Shown: in pieces, positions 7,602-15,415 of the stretch
Layout: every line of letters starts with the position of its first letter
How positions within the stretch are numbered: position 1 is the first letter of the stretch
Assembly (NCBI GenBank): GCA_030681145.1
Contig: JAUXXK010000015.1
Span: 1 to 15,415 of the forward strand
DNA length: 15,415 nucleotides
Direction: 5' to 3'
DNA from: Methanobacteriaceae archaeon
GTDB lineage: Archaea > Methanobacteriota > Methanobacteria > Methanobacteriales > Methanobacteriaceae
The notes under the pieces: generated by a model
Told to the model about the DNA's origin: nothing
The model's database searches: none
The model's input: only the letters and a program-made list of their open reading frames with translations
Program-made: the position numbers and the translations under genes

Positions 7602-8390
7602 ATGGATTTATATTTTAAAGAAAGTGGCCACAAAAATAATGAAACTATATTATTTTTACATGGTAGTGCTTTGGGAGGATGGATGTGGGATAAACAATTA
7701 AAATATTTTTCAAATTATCATTGTCTGATACCAGATCTTCCAGAGCATGGAAAAAATATTAATATGGCCAATTTTTCTATGGAAAATGCTACGGATCTTG
7801 TTATTGATTTAATTAAAAATAAAGCACATAATAGCCGGGCTCATGTTGTGGGATTTTCATTAGGGGCTCAAATTATTGTGGAAATCCTATCCAAATCTCC
7901 AGAGATTATTGACCATGCTTTTATTAGTGGAACATTGGTAAGAAGTATTCCAACTACTCCCCTAATATTAAATTCAATGAATTATATTTTAAAAGAGTAT
8001 CTACCTGTTAAAGACACTGATTTTTTTATTAAAGCTAATATTAGAAGTTATAATTTTCCCAAAGAATACTTTAACAATATAAAACAATCTACAAAATCAT
8101 TGAATCCAGATTCGCTTCAGAGAATTCTCCATGAAAACTTGTTTTTCAGAATCCCCAATGGCTTGAAGGTAGTGAATAACTCTGTTTTAATAATTGCTGG
8201 TGGCAAAGAATACAGTATTATAAAAGAATCTGCCAAATATCTGGCGAGAGCTATTCCAAATTCTCATGCATATATTGCACCAGGCATGGTAAATGTCTGG
8301 AATTTAGTAGAACCCGAATTTTTTAATAAAGTTTTAGGGGCCTGGATTAAAGATGGAAGTTTGCCTGAGGAACTTATTCCAATAAAATAA
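7602..8390 (+). CDS. Alpha/beta hydrolase fold protein with atypical triad
   Basis: 262-aa soluble protein of the alpha/beta hydrolase fold; substrate unknown. HG at 20-21 (LFLHGSALGGWMW) forms the oxyanion region, PDLPEHG at 44-50 follows strand 4, and GFSLG at 84-88 is the nucleophile elbow with Ser86. Residues about 112-185 form a helical cap. The acid position is Glu203 in AGGKE. At the usual His position, where relatives read roughly G-x-G-H-x-W-N, this protein reads GMVNVWN with Asn231; AAT differs from His CAT by one base. So it may be inactive, altered in chemistry, or affected by a sequencing error. Start: ATG 7602-7604, because GAGGGAT (7589-7595) precedes it; ATG 7587 overlaps that SD. 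It is divergent from fprA, and the ProC-like gene follows 82 nt later on the same strand. Confidence 0.88.
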   Translation: MDLYFKESGHKNNETILFLHGSALGGWMWDKQLKYFSNYHCLIPDLPEHGKNINMANFSMENATDLVIDLIKNKAHNSRAHVVGFSLGAQIIVEILSKSPEIIDHAFISGTLVRSIPTTPLILNSMNYILKEYLPVKDTDFFIKANIRSYNFPKEYFNNIKQSTKSLNPDSLQRILHENLFFRIPNGLKVVNNSVLIIAGGKEYSIIKESAKYLARAIPNSHAYIAPGMVNVWNLVEPEFFNKVLGAWIKDGSLPEELIPIK

Positions 8391-8472
8391 TACATATTTA
8401 TTTTAGTTGGAATTTTTTTCAATGTTATATTATTCATACATATCCATTTAAATATATTAATAGGTGTTAATC

Positions 8473-9294
8473 ATGAAAACAGGATTTATAGGATATGGGA
8501 GCATGGGTAAGATGATTATCAATGGATTGCTTGAATCAAAAGTCATCTGTCAGGATAATATAATTATTTCTACTCGTACAATGTCTAAATTAAATTATTT
8601 AAAGGAAAAATATCCGAAAATTGAAATTACATCTAATAAATTAACACTGGCAAGAAAATGTTCAACAATATTCATTTTTGTGAACACGGGAGAAGTCAAA
8701 AATATCCTAGAAGAGATTAATGATTATCTGATTAAAGATGTTCATATCGTCCATATATGTGCTGGTTTACCCATTAAAACCATGGAACAGGCTTTCAATG
8801 GAAAAATTAGTAGAATAATTCCAAGCTTAACTTCGGAGGTTAATGAGGGAATATCACTTATGGTACATAATGATAAAGTTAGTGAAATAGAAAAAAATAA
8901 GTTGGAATATCTATTTAACAATATCAGCCAGGTAAAAGTCACCAGTGAGGAGGATATAGGGATGGCCACAGACCTTACCAGCTGCGCACCAGCATTCATA
9001 GCATTTATCTTAATGCAAATGTCACATAGTGGTGCTAATAAAAGTGGAATTTCCACTATTGATGCCGAGGAAATGATGATAAAAACGTTTTATGGCACGG
9101 CCAAACTTTTACATGAAAAAGAAATAGGCTTTGAAGAACTTATTGCCAGAGTAGCTACTCCCGGAGGCATAACTGCGGAAGGAATAAAGTCTTTGGAAAA
9201 TGATTTGCCTCCAGCTTTTAATAATCTTTATAAAATGACATCAAATAAACGTGAAAACTTAAAAAAAGAATTAGATAAACAATATGGTGTATGA
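8473..9294 (+). CDS. Pyrroline-5-carboxylate reductase family protein, ComER-like
   Basis: 273-aa NAD(P)-binding protein of the ProC family. Rossmann motif GFIGYGSMG at 4-12; C-terminal dimerisation domain with SCAPAF at 170-175 and PGGITAEGIKSLE at 230-242. It departs from true P5C reductases: the usual VKP after the third strand is VNTG (70-73), the M-P-N-T stretch is IIPSLT (115-120), GSGPAY is TSCAPAF, and PGGTT is PGGIT. The IIPS-[LI]-T and SC-x-PAF forms recall ComER of Bacillus (compared from memory), a ProC paralogue of unclear reaction. So proline synthesis is possible but not shown. Start: ATG 8473, 6 nt after GGTG (8463-8466); the frame opens earlier at a GTG inside the SD. It converges on the deformylase-like gene 17 nt away. 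Confidence 0.88.
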   Translation: MKTGFIGYGSMGKMIINGLLESKVICQDNIIISTRTMSKLNYLKEKYPKIEITSNKLTLARKCSTIFIFVNTGEVKNILEEINDYLIKDVHIVHICAGLPIKTMEQAFNGKISRIIPSLTSEVNEGISLMVHNDKVSEIEKNKLEYLFNNISQVKVTSEEDIGMATDLTSCAPAFIAFILMQMSHSGANKSGISTIDAEEMMIKTFYGTAKLLHEKEIGFEELIARVATPGGITAEGIKSLENDLPPAFNNLYKMTSNKRENLKKELDKQYGV

Positions 9295-9311
9295 AATGTT
9301 AATAATCTTAT

Positions 9312-9839
9312 TTAATCATCAATCAGATATTTAAATTCCCAAAAAGGTTTTCCTTTTATTTCACCCTTTTCCAGATGCTCTATTTCGTGTGAAACACCAT
9401 ATGCACTTGAACCTGTAAATTCTAAAGGACTATTTACTTTTTTAAGTCTGATTGTTGATTCTAAAGGATCCATGGTTGCTTTTAAAATATATTCTGAACC
9501 CACAATAACTTTATAAGGTCTTTTAACTAGCTCTCGCTCTTTTTTATTACTGCATTTTTCCAGCCGATGAACTGTACCTTCCTGTGATAATAAAATAGGA
9601 TTTAAAAAAAGATAAACTATCTCCAAGGTGTAACCTATTTTTTTTTCTTTATCATAGCGGGTTATTTTTTCTTTAATAGACATTACTTTCTTAGAATTTT
9701 TATTTAAACTCCAGTCTCCACCAAATCTGATAGAAAAAATCAAGGGCAAAAAAGCATCTTCTGGCATTTCAAGCTTTTTAATAATCTCTTTTTCTTTTAA
9801 ACTAAATTTTAAAAGTTTTTTTAGTTCTAAATATTCCAA
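9312..9839 (-). CDS. Divergent peptide-deformylase-like protein
   Basis: 175 aa. The C-terminal two-thirds follows bacterial peptide deformylase order: LNPILLSQEG at 79-88 (E. coli INPELL), then LEKCS at 93-97 where E. coli has EEGCLS, then KERELVKRPYKVIV (E. coli EQRALVPRAEKVKI), and SSAYGVSHEIEHLEKGE at 144-160 (E. coli ICIQHEMDHLVGK). Metal ligands Cys96, His151 and His155 and catalytic Glu152 are kept. HExDH has become HEIEH, EGCLS is EKCSN, the GxGLAAxQ motif is not recognisable (FGGDWSLN at 39-46), and the Cys-His gap is 55 rather than 42 residues. Deformylase removes formyl from N-terminal Met in bacteria; archaea start with unformylated Met, so this protein probably acts on something else or is a non-catalytic relative. 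Start: TTG 9837-9839, 5 nt after GGTG. Homology argued by eye from memory of E. coli Def. Confidence 0.75.
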   Translation of the reverse strand: MEYLELKKLLKFSLKEKEIIKKLEMPEDAFLPLIFSIRFGGDWSLNKNSKKVMSIKEKITRYDKEKKIGYTLEIVYLFLNPILLSQEGTVHRLEKCSNKKERELVKRPYKVIVGSEYILKATMDPLESTIRLKKVNSPLEFTGSSAYGVSHEIEHLEKGEIKGKPFWEFKYLIDD

Positions 9840-9972
9840 TATATCACCTTATAATTGATTATGGTAATTCTAATGAAAAATCTTCCAAAATATTAAAGTG
9901 AAATTATCTATAACTTTTTATTTTATTGTTCATGAAGATGACAACATCTAAAAAAATAATTAATAAAAAATT

Positions 9973-9993
9973 TTACATTTAATCCAAAAAAAT
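9973..9993 (-). terminator. T-rich tract after cpgS
   Basis: Within about 30 nt after the cpgS stop the minus strand reads TTTTAATTTTTTTGG, an oligo-T end. No hairpin accompanies it. Confidence 0.4.
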
Positions 9994-10000
9994 TAAAACA

Positions 10001-11380
10001 CTATTTTGAATTAAATGCTTCAATAGAATCATCTACTACATTAATAATGGCTTCAGAAAGATCACCATATTTTTCATCGATAACTATGGGTATATTGTCG
10101 CAATAAACAACATCTAGGCCAGCTTTCAAGGCATCTTTAGTGGCAACATCCACAGCAGCAGCCTTAAGCTCAGTCAACATTACATTGGCTTTGCCTATGT
10201 GTTTTTTAATATCTTTTTCCAGTAATGGTCTGTTTGATAAATGGGATGTGGTTCCTACAACTTTACAGCCATGCTCCTTTTCTAGATGTTCTACCAATAC
10301 TCTTTGAATTGATTGAGGTGCGGTGGTAGCAAATAAAACATTTTTACCTGTGATGTCTCCTAATGGCTTTGGCCGGAATACAGTAGGAATAACTCGAGCT
10401 TTGGGATTAATCTCACTAATAAACTTTTCCACATACTGAACTTTTTCAGAGCTGGCCATTGGCTCCTCACACATAGTTAAAATTATTAAATCTGCCAGAC
10501 GAATACGGAATGGTCCAAAAAATCTTTCTATATTAATTAATGGTTGATTAACTCCTACTAAAACTATTTGTTTATCTGTTTTTACTGGGGGGATAGCAGC
10601 ACCACTACCTTCCATAATAACAAAGTCTGAATCTACTTCGTTGGCCAATTGAGCACCTTTTTTCATGTTAGTGATGAAAACATCTCCTACCATTCCGCCT
10701 CCACATCTACGGCATCCTATGGTTAATATTCTGCTCATAAGTGCATCTTCCCAGTGATCTGATGCTGCATGGACTCCTTTATTTGATTGTTCCATTAAAA
10801 ATTGGGGTGTGATTTCGATCTGATCTCCTCTAACAATTTCCGGTTCTTCTGGACCTCCACGCCCCATAGCAACTACACAAGGATTATATTCATTTTTATC
10901 TATTAAACGAGCAGCATAGGCTGAAACTGCGGTTTTCCCTATTCTTTTACCAGTTCCCAAGATTTTTAATGAAGGTTTTTCCAGAACATCATATTCGGTT
11001 AATGGTTGGAATTTAAAATCGGGTCCTTCGTAAGGCACACCTAATGATAAAACTATAGAAGCGATTTTAAATCGTTGAGAATAATCCACCACTGGTTCGT
11101 CTGATAAATCCATTACTACATCTGCATCGTAATTTTTGACGGTTTCTTCAATTAGGTCATATGGAATTTTATCGGTATGGGGGCCAAAATGGACGGGTCT
11201 TCCCATTTTCTCGGAGAATGCTTCTTCATTAGTTTCCCTGAGCTTTTCTGTCCCTCCGATAAATACCAGAGCAACGACATCTATATGCTCTAAACTGTCT
11301 AAGGTGTCAATAGCTGCTTTAGTCACTGGTAAATAATGTTCTCCATCTACTAAACACAACATTTTTTTCATTTCTTTCAT
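10001..11380 (-). CDS. cpgS: Cyclic 2,3-diphosphoglycerate synthetase
   Basis: Makes cyclic 2,3-diphosphoglycerate from 2,3-diphosphoglycerate and ATP by forming an intramolecular phosphoanhydride; the product is a major cytoplasmic solute of Methanobacteriales. 459 aa, full length by comparison with the Methanothermus fervidus enzyme. MLCLVDGEHYLPVTKAAID begins at residue 7. A P-loop-like GTGKRIGKT is at 142-150, AMGRGGPEEPE at 171-181, CRRCGGGMVGD at 223-233 (two close cysteines) and EGSGAAIPP at 257-265. Start: ATG 11378-11380 with AAAGGAG 7 nt upstream; ATGs follow at codons 4 and 7. Probably a single-gene unit. The companion 2-phosphoglycerate kinase gene is not in this window. Confidence 0.95.
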   Translation of the reverse strand: MKEMKKMLCLVDGEHYLPVTKAAIDTLDSLEHIDVVALVFIGGTEKLRETNEEAFSEKMGRPVHFGPHTDKIPYDLIEETVKNYDADVVMDLSDEPVVDYSQRFKIASIVLSLGVPYEGPDFKFQPLTEYDVLEKPSLKILGTGKRIGKTAVSAYAARLIDKNEYNPCVVAMGRGGPEEPEIVRGDQIEITPQFLMEQSNKGVHAASDHWEDALMSRILTIGCRRCGGGMVGDVFITNMKKGAQLANEVDSDFVIMEGSGAAIPPVKTDKQIVLVGVNQPLINIERFFGPFRIRLADLIILTMCEEPMASSEKVQYVEKFISEINPKARVIPTVFRPKPLGDITGKNVLFATTAPQSIQRVLVEHLEKEHGCKVVGTTSHLSNRPLLEKDIKKHIGKANVMLTELKAAAVDVATKDALKAGLDVVYCDNIPIVIDEKYGDLSEAIINVVDDSIEAFNSK

Positions 11381-11420
11381 ATTAAAACTCCTTTAATTAG
11401 AATAAGGCAACATTTAAGAT

Positions 11421-11430
11421 ATTTATTATA
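11421..11430 (-). promoter_or_regulatory. TATA box of cpgS
   Basis: Minus-strand TATAATAAAT. A start point near 11400 would give a leader of about 20 nt including the AAAGGAG SD. Confidence 0.45.
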
Positions 11431-11784
11431 CTAAAATTTTATTCAATCTGATTAAAGTTTTTTTTGCTTATTATAAATTAAATTCTTAGAATAAAATAAA
11501 ATGTGTAAATTAGGAACATGGATTTGAAAAAAAATAAACGGCATGGTAATTTAAATTAAGTTTGTATTATACTAGATTAAAAAATAAAATAAATAGGGAA
11601 TATAATATTTAATTACTAAATTTTTAATATATGTAAAAATTTTAAATTAAAGGAGTATATGGTGGTATCATATATAATAATTGGATCCTGAAAATAATTC
11701 ATTTTTTTGGGATGATAATCATATAATATAATTCTATTATTTATTTTGAGATAAGATAATTATTCATAAACGGTAATTATTTAT
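11431..11784. other. AT-rich spacer between the UPF0058 gene and the cpgS promoter
   Basis: It holds the 5' flank of cpgS and the 3' flank of the UPF0058 gene. The only structured element seen is TATATG/CATATA at 11656-11674 around 7 nt, next to an AAAGGAG. No tRNA-like fold or protein-like frame was found. Confidence 0.4.
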
Positions 11785-12090
11785 TTATTTTGCCATTTGA
11801 GCATCTACTTTAATTAATTCTTTTTTAGATCTTTTTGCTAGTTCGCATAAACCATTTACCACATTAGGGGGTAATGTTCCGCTGTTTTCTTTGGCGACAA
11901 TTTCAGATATAGCACTTGATAAAACAAAAATCGCATATTTATGTTCCGCCTTTGTACGGTGGATGTGGTGAGGGCTAATATTGAGTGATATATAATCTTC
12001 ACATTCGCTTTTTATTTCATAACCGTTTTCCAAATATTTTAAGACATATACTAAAAATTGGTGGAGTTGTATCATTTCATCTTTATACAT
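11785..12090 (-). CDS. UPF0058 family protein
   Basis: 101-aa archaeal protein of unknown function, matching the UPF0058 (PF01893) pattern as I know it: an N-terminal helix MYKDEMIQLHQFLVYVLKYL, then a conserved histidine cluster in SPHHIHRTKAEHKYAIFVL (39-57; His41, His42, His44 and His50), then a helical tail. The histidines could bind a metal, but no function is established. It is soluble and all-helical in appearance, with one Cys pair member each at 30 and 82. Start: ATG 12088-12090. The nearest purine-rich site, AGGAGGAAGG, sits unusually far (about 9-13 nt) upstream. It is transcribed alone, divergently from hisD across a 617-bp AT-rich gap. Confidence 0.9.
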   Translation of the reverse strand: MYKDEMIQLHQFLVYVLKYLENGYEIKSECEDYISLNISPHHIHRTKAEHKYAIFVLSSAISEIVAKENSGTLPPNVVNGLCELAKRSKKELIKVDAQMAK

Positions 12091-12707
12091 GAGTACCAGC
12101 CTTCCTCCTTTCGAAAACTAAATCCATTTAATTTAAACTTATACATGATATATCGGTGATTTCATTATTCAAGTATACATTTAGTTAAAGTACGGAGTCT
12201 TTAATATGCATACTGTGAATGTTATTTTGATACTAAATTATTATAGTGAATACTACTACTTTTACATGGCATTAAATAAGTTTTTCCTTACTAAAAAATT
12301 TATAATGTTTAATACTATAGATGCGTATCCTATTTTCTTTAAAATAGAACAATATACTATAAAAAATTAATCCATCACCAAAAATAATACTATAATTAAA
12401 ATCCAAATAATTCAATCTATTTTATTAATTTACTATATGAAATTGCCAGTTAAACTTGTTTTTTATTATTATATCTATGATCTAACTTAAGATATGTATA
12501 AATTCATTATTATAGTTATATATAAACCAAGTTATACTAATAGATATATTATTGGATATAATAAAAATGCTTTTTTATGACTGAAACTATAATTTTATAA
12601 AATTATTTAATGTATCATATTTTATTAAACTTTACTTAATAAAAAAGATAGAACATTCTTTGATTTAATTATAAGCTTTAAAGCATCTAAAAAAATTTTA
12701 CTGTGAT
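12091..12707. other. Long AT-rich intergenic region with repeated TACTATA
   Basis: No credible protein-coding frame, tRNA or strong hairpin. TACTATA occurs on the plus strand at 12313-12319, 12355-12361, 12388-12394 and 12431-12437, with ACTATA or its complement again near 12241, 12511 and 12586. It carries the divergent promoters of the UPF0058 gene and hisD. A TATA-like TTAATTATAAG lies at 12665-12675, followed by the palindrome GCTTTAAAGC at 12675-12684. Confidence 0.4.
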
Positions 12708-13988
12708 ATGATGGAAATAATAGAATATAAAAGCGAAGATCTTACAGAAATTGTTAAACGTTCTCAAATTGATGTTGAAGCAGTTTTATACACGGTTAAA
12801 TCTATAATTGATGAGGTAAAACTTCATGGTGATACTGCACTAAAGCAATTAACAGAAAAATTTGATAAGGTAAAACTGGAAAACTTCAAAGTTTCTACTG
12901 AGCAAATCGAGGCCAGTTACCAGAAATTGGAACCAGAAATCATTAATTCTATTAAAAAGGCTGCAAAAAATATAGAAAAATTCCATAAATCTCAATTACC
13001 TGAAGAATGGTTTCAGGAAGTAGATTCAGGAGTACAAGCTGGACAGATAATCAGATCAATAGAGAGAGTAGGATGTTATATTCCTGGAGGTAGAGCTGCT
13101 TATCCTTCTACTATTTTAATGACGGTTATACCGGCTAGGATAGCGGGGGTGGAAAAAATTATTTGTTGTACACCTCCTCAAAAAGATGGTAAAGTGGGAG
13201 CTGCCATACTTGCTGCTGCTGATATTGCTGGTGCTGATGAAATTTACATGGTGGGAGGGGCACAAGCCATAGCAGCTTTAGCATATGGGACTGATAGTAT
13301 TAAAAAAGTAAGTAAAATTGTGGGCCCGGGCAATATATTTGTCACTGCTGCAAAACAACTTGTTTATGGAGAAGTGGATATTGATTTTCCAGCAGGACCA
13401 TCAGAAGTTCTTATACTTGCAGATGAAACAGGTAATGCGGAATATATTGCTTTTGATATTTTGGCCCAGGCTGAACACGATCCTAACTCACCATGTGTAC
13501 TTGTAACAACCTCCCGTGATCTGGCAGAGGATGTAAATAACATTGTCATGGCGAACATTGAAAAAATGGAAAGAAGTAGCATTATTAAAGAAGCACTAGA
13601 AAAATATGGTAAAATTATTTTAACAGATTCTATGGATGAATCTTTGGAATTTACTAATAATTATGCTTCTGAACATCTTATCATAATGACTAAAGATCCA
13701 GAAAAAACACTAAAACATGTAAAAAATGCAGGATCTATATTTTTAGGTCAATTAAGCCCAGTGTCTGCCGGAGATTATGGTGCTGGAACTAACCATGTTC
13801 TTCCCACAGCTGGTTGTGCAAAAATGTATTCTGGCCTTTCCACAGAATCATTTTTAAAGAAACCTACTGTTTTAAAATTATCTGAAGAAGGATTAGAAAG
13901 TTTAAAAGATGTTGTAATTCCTTTAGCCGAATATGAAGGTCTTTTTGCACATGCAGAATCATTTAGAAAGAGATTAGAAAATAAGTAG
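12708..13988 (+). CDS. hisD: Histidinol dehydrogenase
   Basis: Last step of histidine synthesis: oxidises histidinol to histidine with two NAD+ in the cytoplasm. 426 aa, normal length. The family signature runs from IVGPGNIFVTAAK at 204-216 to LAQAEHD at 252-258. Zinc ligands Gln254, His257, Asp356 (AGDYGAGTNH) and His415 (FAHAESF) match E. coli Gln259, His262, Asp360 and His419. The catalytic pair Glu322-His323 in SEHL matches E. coli 326-327. Start: tandem ATGs at 12708 and 12711; GTGAT at 12703-12707 abuts the first, so the second may be used. No other his gene is next to it, in line with scattered his genes in methanogens. The promoter lies close, so the leader is very short. Confidence 0.97.
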   Translation: MMEIIEYKSEDLTEIVKRSQIDVEAVLYTVKSIIDEVKLHGDTALKQLTEKFDKVKLENFKVSTEQIEASYQKLEPEIINSIKKAAKNIEKFHKSQLPEEWFQEVDSGVQAGQIIRSIERVGCYIPGGRAAYPSTILMTVIPARIAGVEKIICCTPPQKDGKVGAAILAAADIAGADEIYMVGGAQAIAALAYGTDSIKKVSKIVGPGNIFVTAAKQLVYGEVDIDFPAGPSEVLILADETGNAEYIAFDILAQAEHDPNSPCVLVTTSRDLAEDVNNIVMANIEKMERSSIIKEALEKYGKIILTDSMDESLEFTNNYASEHLIIMTKDPEKTLKHVKNAGSIFLGQLSPVSAGDYGAGTNHVLPTAGCAKMYSGLSTESFLKKPTVLKLSEEGLESLKDVVIPLAEYEGLFAHAESFRKRLENK

Positions 13989-14156
13989 CATATTCCTGAC
14001 TATAAATTTGTTGAATAAATTTAATAGGATTAAATAATTTTATTTATTATTATATTCATAAAAATTAAAGATACAAGTTTAATAGATTAGTTAATAGTTT
14101 TAATACTATTTTTCATAATTTTTATAATTTAAATTAGACTTTAGAGGTGAATAACA
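13989..14156. other. hisD-aspS spacer
   Basis: AT-rich, 168 bp. A T-rich stretch at about 14036-14055 may end the hisD transcript, and a TATA-like TTTTTATAATTT at 14119-14130 or an upstream AT tract may drive aspS. Nothing else is recognised. Confidence 0.35.
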
Positions 14157-14159
14157 TTG

Positions 14160-15415
14160 ATGAATTCATTAGGCGATTTAAGAAGAAGTCATTATTCAAG
14201 TGAAATTAATCCGGATATGAATGGGGAAGAAATTCTGGCTATGGGCTGGACTCATGAAATTCGAGATTTAGGTGGTATCATATTTGTTCTTTTAAGAGAC
14301 CGGGATGGTCTTGTACAGATAACTGCTCCCAGCAAAAAGATTGAAAAAAATTTATTTGAAAGCTTGAGAAAAATTAAAAAAGAATCAGTAATTGCTGTTC
14401 GTGGAATCGTTCAGGAATCACCTAAAGCTCCGGGTGGAGTGGAAATCATTCCAAATACATTATATGTCTTAAACGAATCTAAACAACCATTACCTCTAGA
14501 TCCCACGGAAAAGGTAAGGGCTGAAATAGATACACGTTTAGATTCGCGATTTTTGGATCTTCGAAAACCTTCCATCAGTGCAATATTTAAGATAAAAAGC
14601 ACTATGCTGCATTCTGTAAGGCTTTTCCTAGAAAAAAACGGGTATTTGGAAATCAACACTCCTAAATTGGTAGCTTCAGCTACTGAAGGAGGTACGGAAC
14701 TCTTCCCTATAACCTACTTTGAAAGGGAGGCTTTCCTTGGCCAGAGCCCTCAACTTTACAAGCAAATTATGATGTCCTCTGGATTTGACAAGGTTTATGA
14801 AATAGCCCCTATATTTCGTGCAGAAGAACATGACACTCTCCGCCACCTTAATGAAGTTATTTCTATTGATTTAGAATCCTCTTTCATGGATCAAAACGAT
14901 GTGATGGATGTACTGGAAAAACTGGTTGTTCAGACCATTACTGATGTAACTGAAAACTGTGAAGAAGAATTAAATGTTTTAGGTAGAGATTTGCAGGTTC
15001 CAGAAACTCCATTTGAGAAAATTGACTATGACGAGTTAATTGACATGGTAAATTCCAAAGGAGTTCCGATTGAACACGGGGAAGACTTATCCCGGGCTGC
15101 TGAAAAGGCTATGGGCGAAATAATGGATGGTTACTACTTTATTACTGGATGGCCTACAGCCATTAAACCTTTTTATGTTTTACCTGATGAAAAAACACCT
15201 GAAAAGAGCCAAGCATTTGATTTAATGTATAAAGATCTGGAAATTTCCTCTGGAGCAACTCGGGTACACCAGCACGACTTACTGGTGGAAAAAATTAAAA
15301 AACAGGGTTTGAATCCAGAATCATTTGAAAGATACCTGGCAGCATTCGAATTTGGTATGCCTCCTCACGCAGGCTGGGGATTGGGAGCTGAAAGATTTAA
15401 CATGACACTTACCGG
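14160..15415 (+). CDS. aspS: Aspartyl-tRNA synthetase, archaeal, probably non-discriminating (3' end cut by window edge)
   Basis: Class IIb synthetase charging tRNA-Asp, and probably tRNA-Asn, with aspartate. 418 codons are visible of a family length near 435-440. The N-terminal OB-fold anticodon domain (about 1-105) starts RSHYSSEINPDM. The class II core follows: motif 1 around FLEKNGYLEINTPKL, GGTELFPI and GQSPQLYKQ in the aspartate and ATP pocket, and motif 2 FRAEEHDTLRHLNE. GWGLGAERF, part of motif 3, is the last segment before the edge. His32 (GWTHE) and Pro91 (SPKAP) take the places of Trp26 and Lys85 of the discriminating Thermococcus enzyme, the known mark of non-discriminating archaeal AspRS. 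Start: ATG 14160 or the TTG directly before it (14157), which is 7 nt after GGTG and fits local SD spacing better. Confidence 0.96.
   Translation, partial: MNSLGDLRRSHYSSEINPDMNGEEILAMGWTHEIRDLGGIIFVLLRDRDGLVQITAPSKKIEKNLFESLRKIKKESVIAVRGIVQESPKAPGGVEIIPNTLYVLNESKQPLPLDPTEKVRAEIDTRLDSRFLDLRKPSISAIFKIKSTMLHSVRLFLEKNGYLEINTPKLVASATEGGTELFPITYFEREAFLGQSPQLYKQIMMSSGFDKVYEIAPIFRAEEHDTLRHLNEVISIDLESSFMDQNDVMDVLEKLVVQTITDVTENCEEELNVLGRDLQVPETPFEKIDYDELIDMVNSKGVPIEHGEDLSRAAEKAMGEIMDGYYFITGWPTAIKPFYVLPDEKTPEKSQAFDLMYKDLEISSGATRVHQHDLLVEKIKKQGLNPESFERYLAAFEFGMPPHAGWGLGAERFNMTLT

Noticed and set aside
11649..11691. AAAGGAG followed by a 10-codon frame (ATG 11659 to TGA 11691)
   Set aside because: Only 3 nt separate the SD-like site from the ATG, the peptide is tiny, and such purine runs occur by chance in this AT-rich spacer.
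12675..12684. Palindrome GCTTTAAAGC before hisD as a specific operator
   Set aside because: A single 10-bp AT-centred palindrome is weak evidence. Only its closeness to the expected start point is of note.
14411..14659. An 82-codon minus-strand frame inside aspS
   Set aside because: A shadow of the AspRS frame, without SD or protein-like composition of its own.

Overview
The window looks like chromosomal DNA from a hydrogenotrophic methanogen of the order Methanobacteriales, most likely Methanobacterium or a close relative. Evidence: a group II chaperonin (thermosome), cyclic 2,3-diphosphoglycerate synthetase, F420H2 oxidase FprA, an archaeal-type aspartyl-tRNA synthetase and a UPF0058 protein, with archaeal BRE/TATA promoters, GGTG-core Shine-Dalgarno (SD) sites, AT-rich spacers and T-rich gene ends. 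No insertion sequence, CRISPR array, rRNA or tRNA was recognised. The genes at both window edges are cut.

Left block (1-3610, minus strand): a DtxR-type metal repressor with a candidate operator over its own promoter; a 536-bp spacer holding a probable decayed Yip1-like gene and three inverted repeats; then acs (AMP-forming acetyl-CoA synthetase) followed by a SatP/YaaH-type acetate carrier. The last two form an acetate uptake and activation unit. Three 10-bp direct repeats lie just upstream of the acs BRE/TATA.

Middle block (3810-11400): a single-gene thermosome whose start appears not to be ATG; an unrecognised 137-aa protein; fprA (oxygen detoxification); divergently from it an alpha/beta hydrolase with an apparent His-to-Asn change in the catalytic triad, then a ProC-family protein closer to ComER than to true P5C reductase; converging on these, a divergent peptide-deformylase homologue, unexpected in an archaeon; and cpgS for cyclic 2,3-diphosphoglycerate.

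Right block (11785-15415): a UPF0058 protein, a long AT-rich spacer with a repeated TACTATA heptamer, then hisD and a truncated aspS on the plus strand. The AspRS carries the His and Pro residues of non-discriminating enzymes, so it probably charges both tRNA-Asp and tRNA-Asn.

This is mostly core metabolism. No clearly new multi-gene system is visible. The points most worth a second look are the deformylase-like protein, the thermosome start codon, the acs repeats and the triad-deficient hydrolase beside the ComER-like gene.
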